A program made the position numbers and the translations under genes. Shown in pieces: positions 61,279 through 64,000 of a DNA stretch of 64,000 nt. The stretch covers positions 65,849,001 through 65,913,000 of the forward strand of contig NC_090999.1 of the NCBI RefSeq assembly GCF_041146395.1. The letters run 5' to 3'. A model generated the notes under the pieces. The model was not told where the DNA came from, did no database searches, and worked only from the letters and a program-made list of their open reading frames with translations. This DNA is from Eulemur rufifrons. Taxonomy: Eukaryota; Chordata; Mammalia; Primates; Lemuridae. Positions within the stretch are counted from its first letter, which is position 1, and each line of letters opens with the position of its first letter.

Positions 61279-61859
61279 TTCTGGATGTTGGCTGGTCATG
61301 GCATATGGATGAAAGAAGAGGTACAATCATATTACAAAAAGCCCTGCTTTATTATCATTAAATCTCCTTGGACCATGCCCAGTATAGATACAGTGTGGAC
61401 ACAGAATTCCTATGTTTATGGTTAATTTTAGCAAGAGCATAATGTGTTCCTTCAATCTACTGGTCATAAAATTAGATGCATTACGTAAGAGGATGACTTG
61501 TTCCTAGGAAATACACAGTGGAATAGTTAGTGGTAAAGGTCATGATGTCTCTAACTTATTCTCAAACAGTTTAGAACAACGATAATAACATGATATTCTA
61601 TTATATAAATGTTCCATAATTTACTTAACCAGTCCTAAGCTGGTAATTATATGTGGAGGCAGATAGGCAAACTGGATAACTTCAACTTAAGTGATTAGGT
61701 TTTCTTCAAGTGACTTTATTATTTGGCTTGAAATGCTGTACATTCCAAAGTTTTAGATCATATTCCAAAGTCAATATATATGCCACTAGAGTTAATGATT
61801 GAGGTGACTATACACTACAAATATTACCTCAAGGACTTCTGGGAAAATGTGGGAATGGA

Positions 61860-62910
61860 GTCCTTGAGAGATTTCAACAAAAATTTAGAATATAGAAAAC
61901 AGAGAGGAAGATGCTAGAACATGAATCTCCAGTTTGAAAAGGGCCCACTGAATGCCTATTACAGTGAATGAAGAGACCCTTGTAAAGTAAGTCTTCATAA
62001 AATGTCCGCACCCTAGGATTAAAGGCAGCTTCCAGAGAGATCAGGTCACATACAATAGATAATAGAATGGCATAAGACATCTCAGACATCTCACAGAATA
62101 TTGAAATAGAAGACAATAGAGCAACTGCCACTAGAATTCTGAGAGAAAATGGTTTTCGGTGTAGAATGCTATACTCAGCCAAACTATCAATCGTGATGGC
62201 AGAATAAAGCCAGTTTTAGATAAGGAAAGTTTTTAAAAAGCACCTCCCTTGAGCCTTTTCTTAGGAAGCTACTGACATATTTATTCCAACAAAATGAGGG
62301 CACAACCCAAAAACGGTGAAGTCCTGAGGTCAAGAGACGGGGGATCCAACACAGGAAATTGGTGAAAGAGATATCAGCTAAACATCAAGGCTAGAGAGCT
62401 ACCAGTTGCAGACTGGAACAAGAGGATGGAAGCTCCAGAACAGAAATGGGGGGAAGAAATGAAATGGATGAATTATCTGGTAATACTAGACTGCTCAGAA
62501 AGTAATGTTGATAGGTATGTGACAGATCCGCTGGAGCATTTGGAAAAAGTAATCAGAACTTCTGATATTAAGGAATTATAAATTAAGGAATTTTGGTATA
62601 AATAAATCATTTAGAACAGAGTTAAATAACTAGAAGAAATAGCTATTCAGATGAAAGTCATTATTCATGGGGAAAGAATACAGCAGAGACTGATGAATTT
62701 GATTATCAGCTTTTTAGAACTATTTGATTGTACTATCAAGTATATCAGTTACATTGATTAAAAATAAAAACCAGGGGAAAATAAAAGTGGTTTGAACTAA
62801 AACAAACCATTTAAAGATGTTAATAACAGGGCAAATGGGTGTGGGGAATATGGGAACACTCTTCACAATTGTTATGTAAATCTAAAGCTGTTCTAAAAAA
62901 TGAAATCTCC
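61860..62910 (+). mobile_element. HAL1/L1M-like relic
   Basis: gtagaatgctatactcagcc, aactatcaatcgtgatggca, and ttcttaggaagctactgac are characteristic of HAL1 or old L1 sequence. The end 'taaatctaaagctgttctaa aaaatgaa' is an L1 3' terminus. No intact ORF. Confidence 0.65.
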
Positions 62911-64000
62911 CTTTGAAAACTTTAATTGAAGGAATGAAAAATGAAAGAGAAGATTTCAAGGTAATGCATACTATACACTATATTAAATATAGTACAATAA
63001 ACTTAATGAACATCAAAAATGTACAGAAAACAAAATCAAATTTTATTGATTTTCAAAACAGAGTTAAAAATAAAAGTATTATATCATTGTTAAATACTAT
63101 CTACACATATGTCCTATATTTTGAATTAGTCCATGTTACCGATGTCAGTTTATTCTTCATAGAAACTTAAGATTTTTAAAATAATGAATGAACACCTATG
63201 TATAAGTGGTTGATAGATATATTTTTTCCGTTAGTGGATTAATATAGTTTTGGATTACGACTATTCAAGTTCACTTCTTTACCCCTGTTTAAGTATCCTA
63301 AGTCACACTAGAAGTTATGCAGAACTAGTGGGGGATGGAGTGGTCGGTGAGTCTATCTAGCTCTGCCACATGTTCAAAATGTTGCACTCTCTGTCGTTGA
63401 GCATCATTCCTCCCCCATTCCTCTTCATCATCTTCATCAGTTTGGCTCCTCACCAGTCCTATTTCATAGGATTGATTAAGTGATATACCTGTAGAGCTTG
63501 GTTGAATGTAGCTTAGAAATCAAGCTGTCTGCTACGAGGGGCAGGAGTATAAGTTTGTCCTGGGGCACTAAAGATGTGTGGTGTCTACTGTTGCTTTCAT
63601 CAGAATAGGCACTAAACTTGGAAACTCCAGGGCACTGGGATTGACACTGAAGCAAAATCATGGTGAATATGCAGTGCTTGGATTGGGCTGTCTAGCACGT
63701 TTTAAGGCAGGTTTACTTATTTCCTTATTACTTTCTATATTTTGTAAATCTCTTTTTATATTTTAAGAACTAGACATTGCAGGAAACTCCTCTCGTACCC
63801 TGTTTTTACTCTGTGGATCCAGCAAACGAAAATGACAGCCCTGCAATAGCTAAATATCTGAGCTTTAAAAACACATTTTAAAAGCCCTAATTGGCATAAT
63901 AACCTATAATTTTCTTTTCTTTTTTGGCATCACCCATTTTATATCTTGTACTTCCAGTTTCCCTCAATCACATAATTATCAGATATTCTTGTGGATTTTA
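62911..64000. other. Intergenic sequence to window end, nothing recognised
   Basis: AT-rich, without recognised exon, repeat or RNA gene. Confidence 0.45.

Overview
The window is mammalian nuclear DNA, most likely from a strepsirrhine primate (lemur or loris group). It contains dimeric Alu elements of the strepsirrhine type, with diagnostic wording such as 'tgagcaagag' and 'gctaggctgatgcc'. It also carries an L1 3' end of the 'attatgggggtacaaa' kind, MIR and L2 relics, MaLR LTRs and hAT (MER5/MER20) elements. This is inferred from repeat diagnostics; no species can be named.

Only one protein-coding gene is recognisable: ELL2, an RNA polymerase II elongation factor of the super elongation complex. 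It lies on the minus strand and enters from the left. Exon 1 (coding part 20446-20592, codons 1-49) sits in a CpG island of about 1.7 kb. Exon 2 (1563-1610, codons 50-65) is a 48-bp phase-0 exon near the left edge. Intron 1 is 18,835 bp. Intron 2 starts at 1562 and runs off the window. Exon 3 and beyond are not present. The promoter region (about 20600-21030) has CRE/ATF-type TGACG motifs, reverse CCAAT boxes and GC boxes. A 33-codon upstream ORF ends one base before the ELL2 start codon.

Region 1-20,445 is ELL2 intron 2, exon 2 and intron 1. It holds L1, L2, MIR and Alu insertions and, at about 19.4-20.05 kb, a degenerate GC-rich tandem repeat just inside intron 1. Region 20,446-21,030 is exon 1 and the promoter. 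Region 21,031-64,000 is upstream intergenic DNA with no recognisable exon. It is built of nested retroelements (L1, Alu, MST/MaLR LTRs, MER20, MER5), a dead FABP5 processed pseudogene inserted into an L1, and a 36-nt U2 snRNA 5' fragment. It also has two local duplications: about 345 bp copied 2.3 kb away, and 87 bp copied 750 bp away. No tRNA, rRNA, CRISPR or prokaryotic feature is present. I found no convincing undescribed biological system. The most useful leads are the ELL2 uORF and promoter architecture, the intron-1 minisatellite and the two templated duplications.
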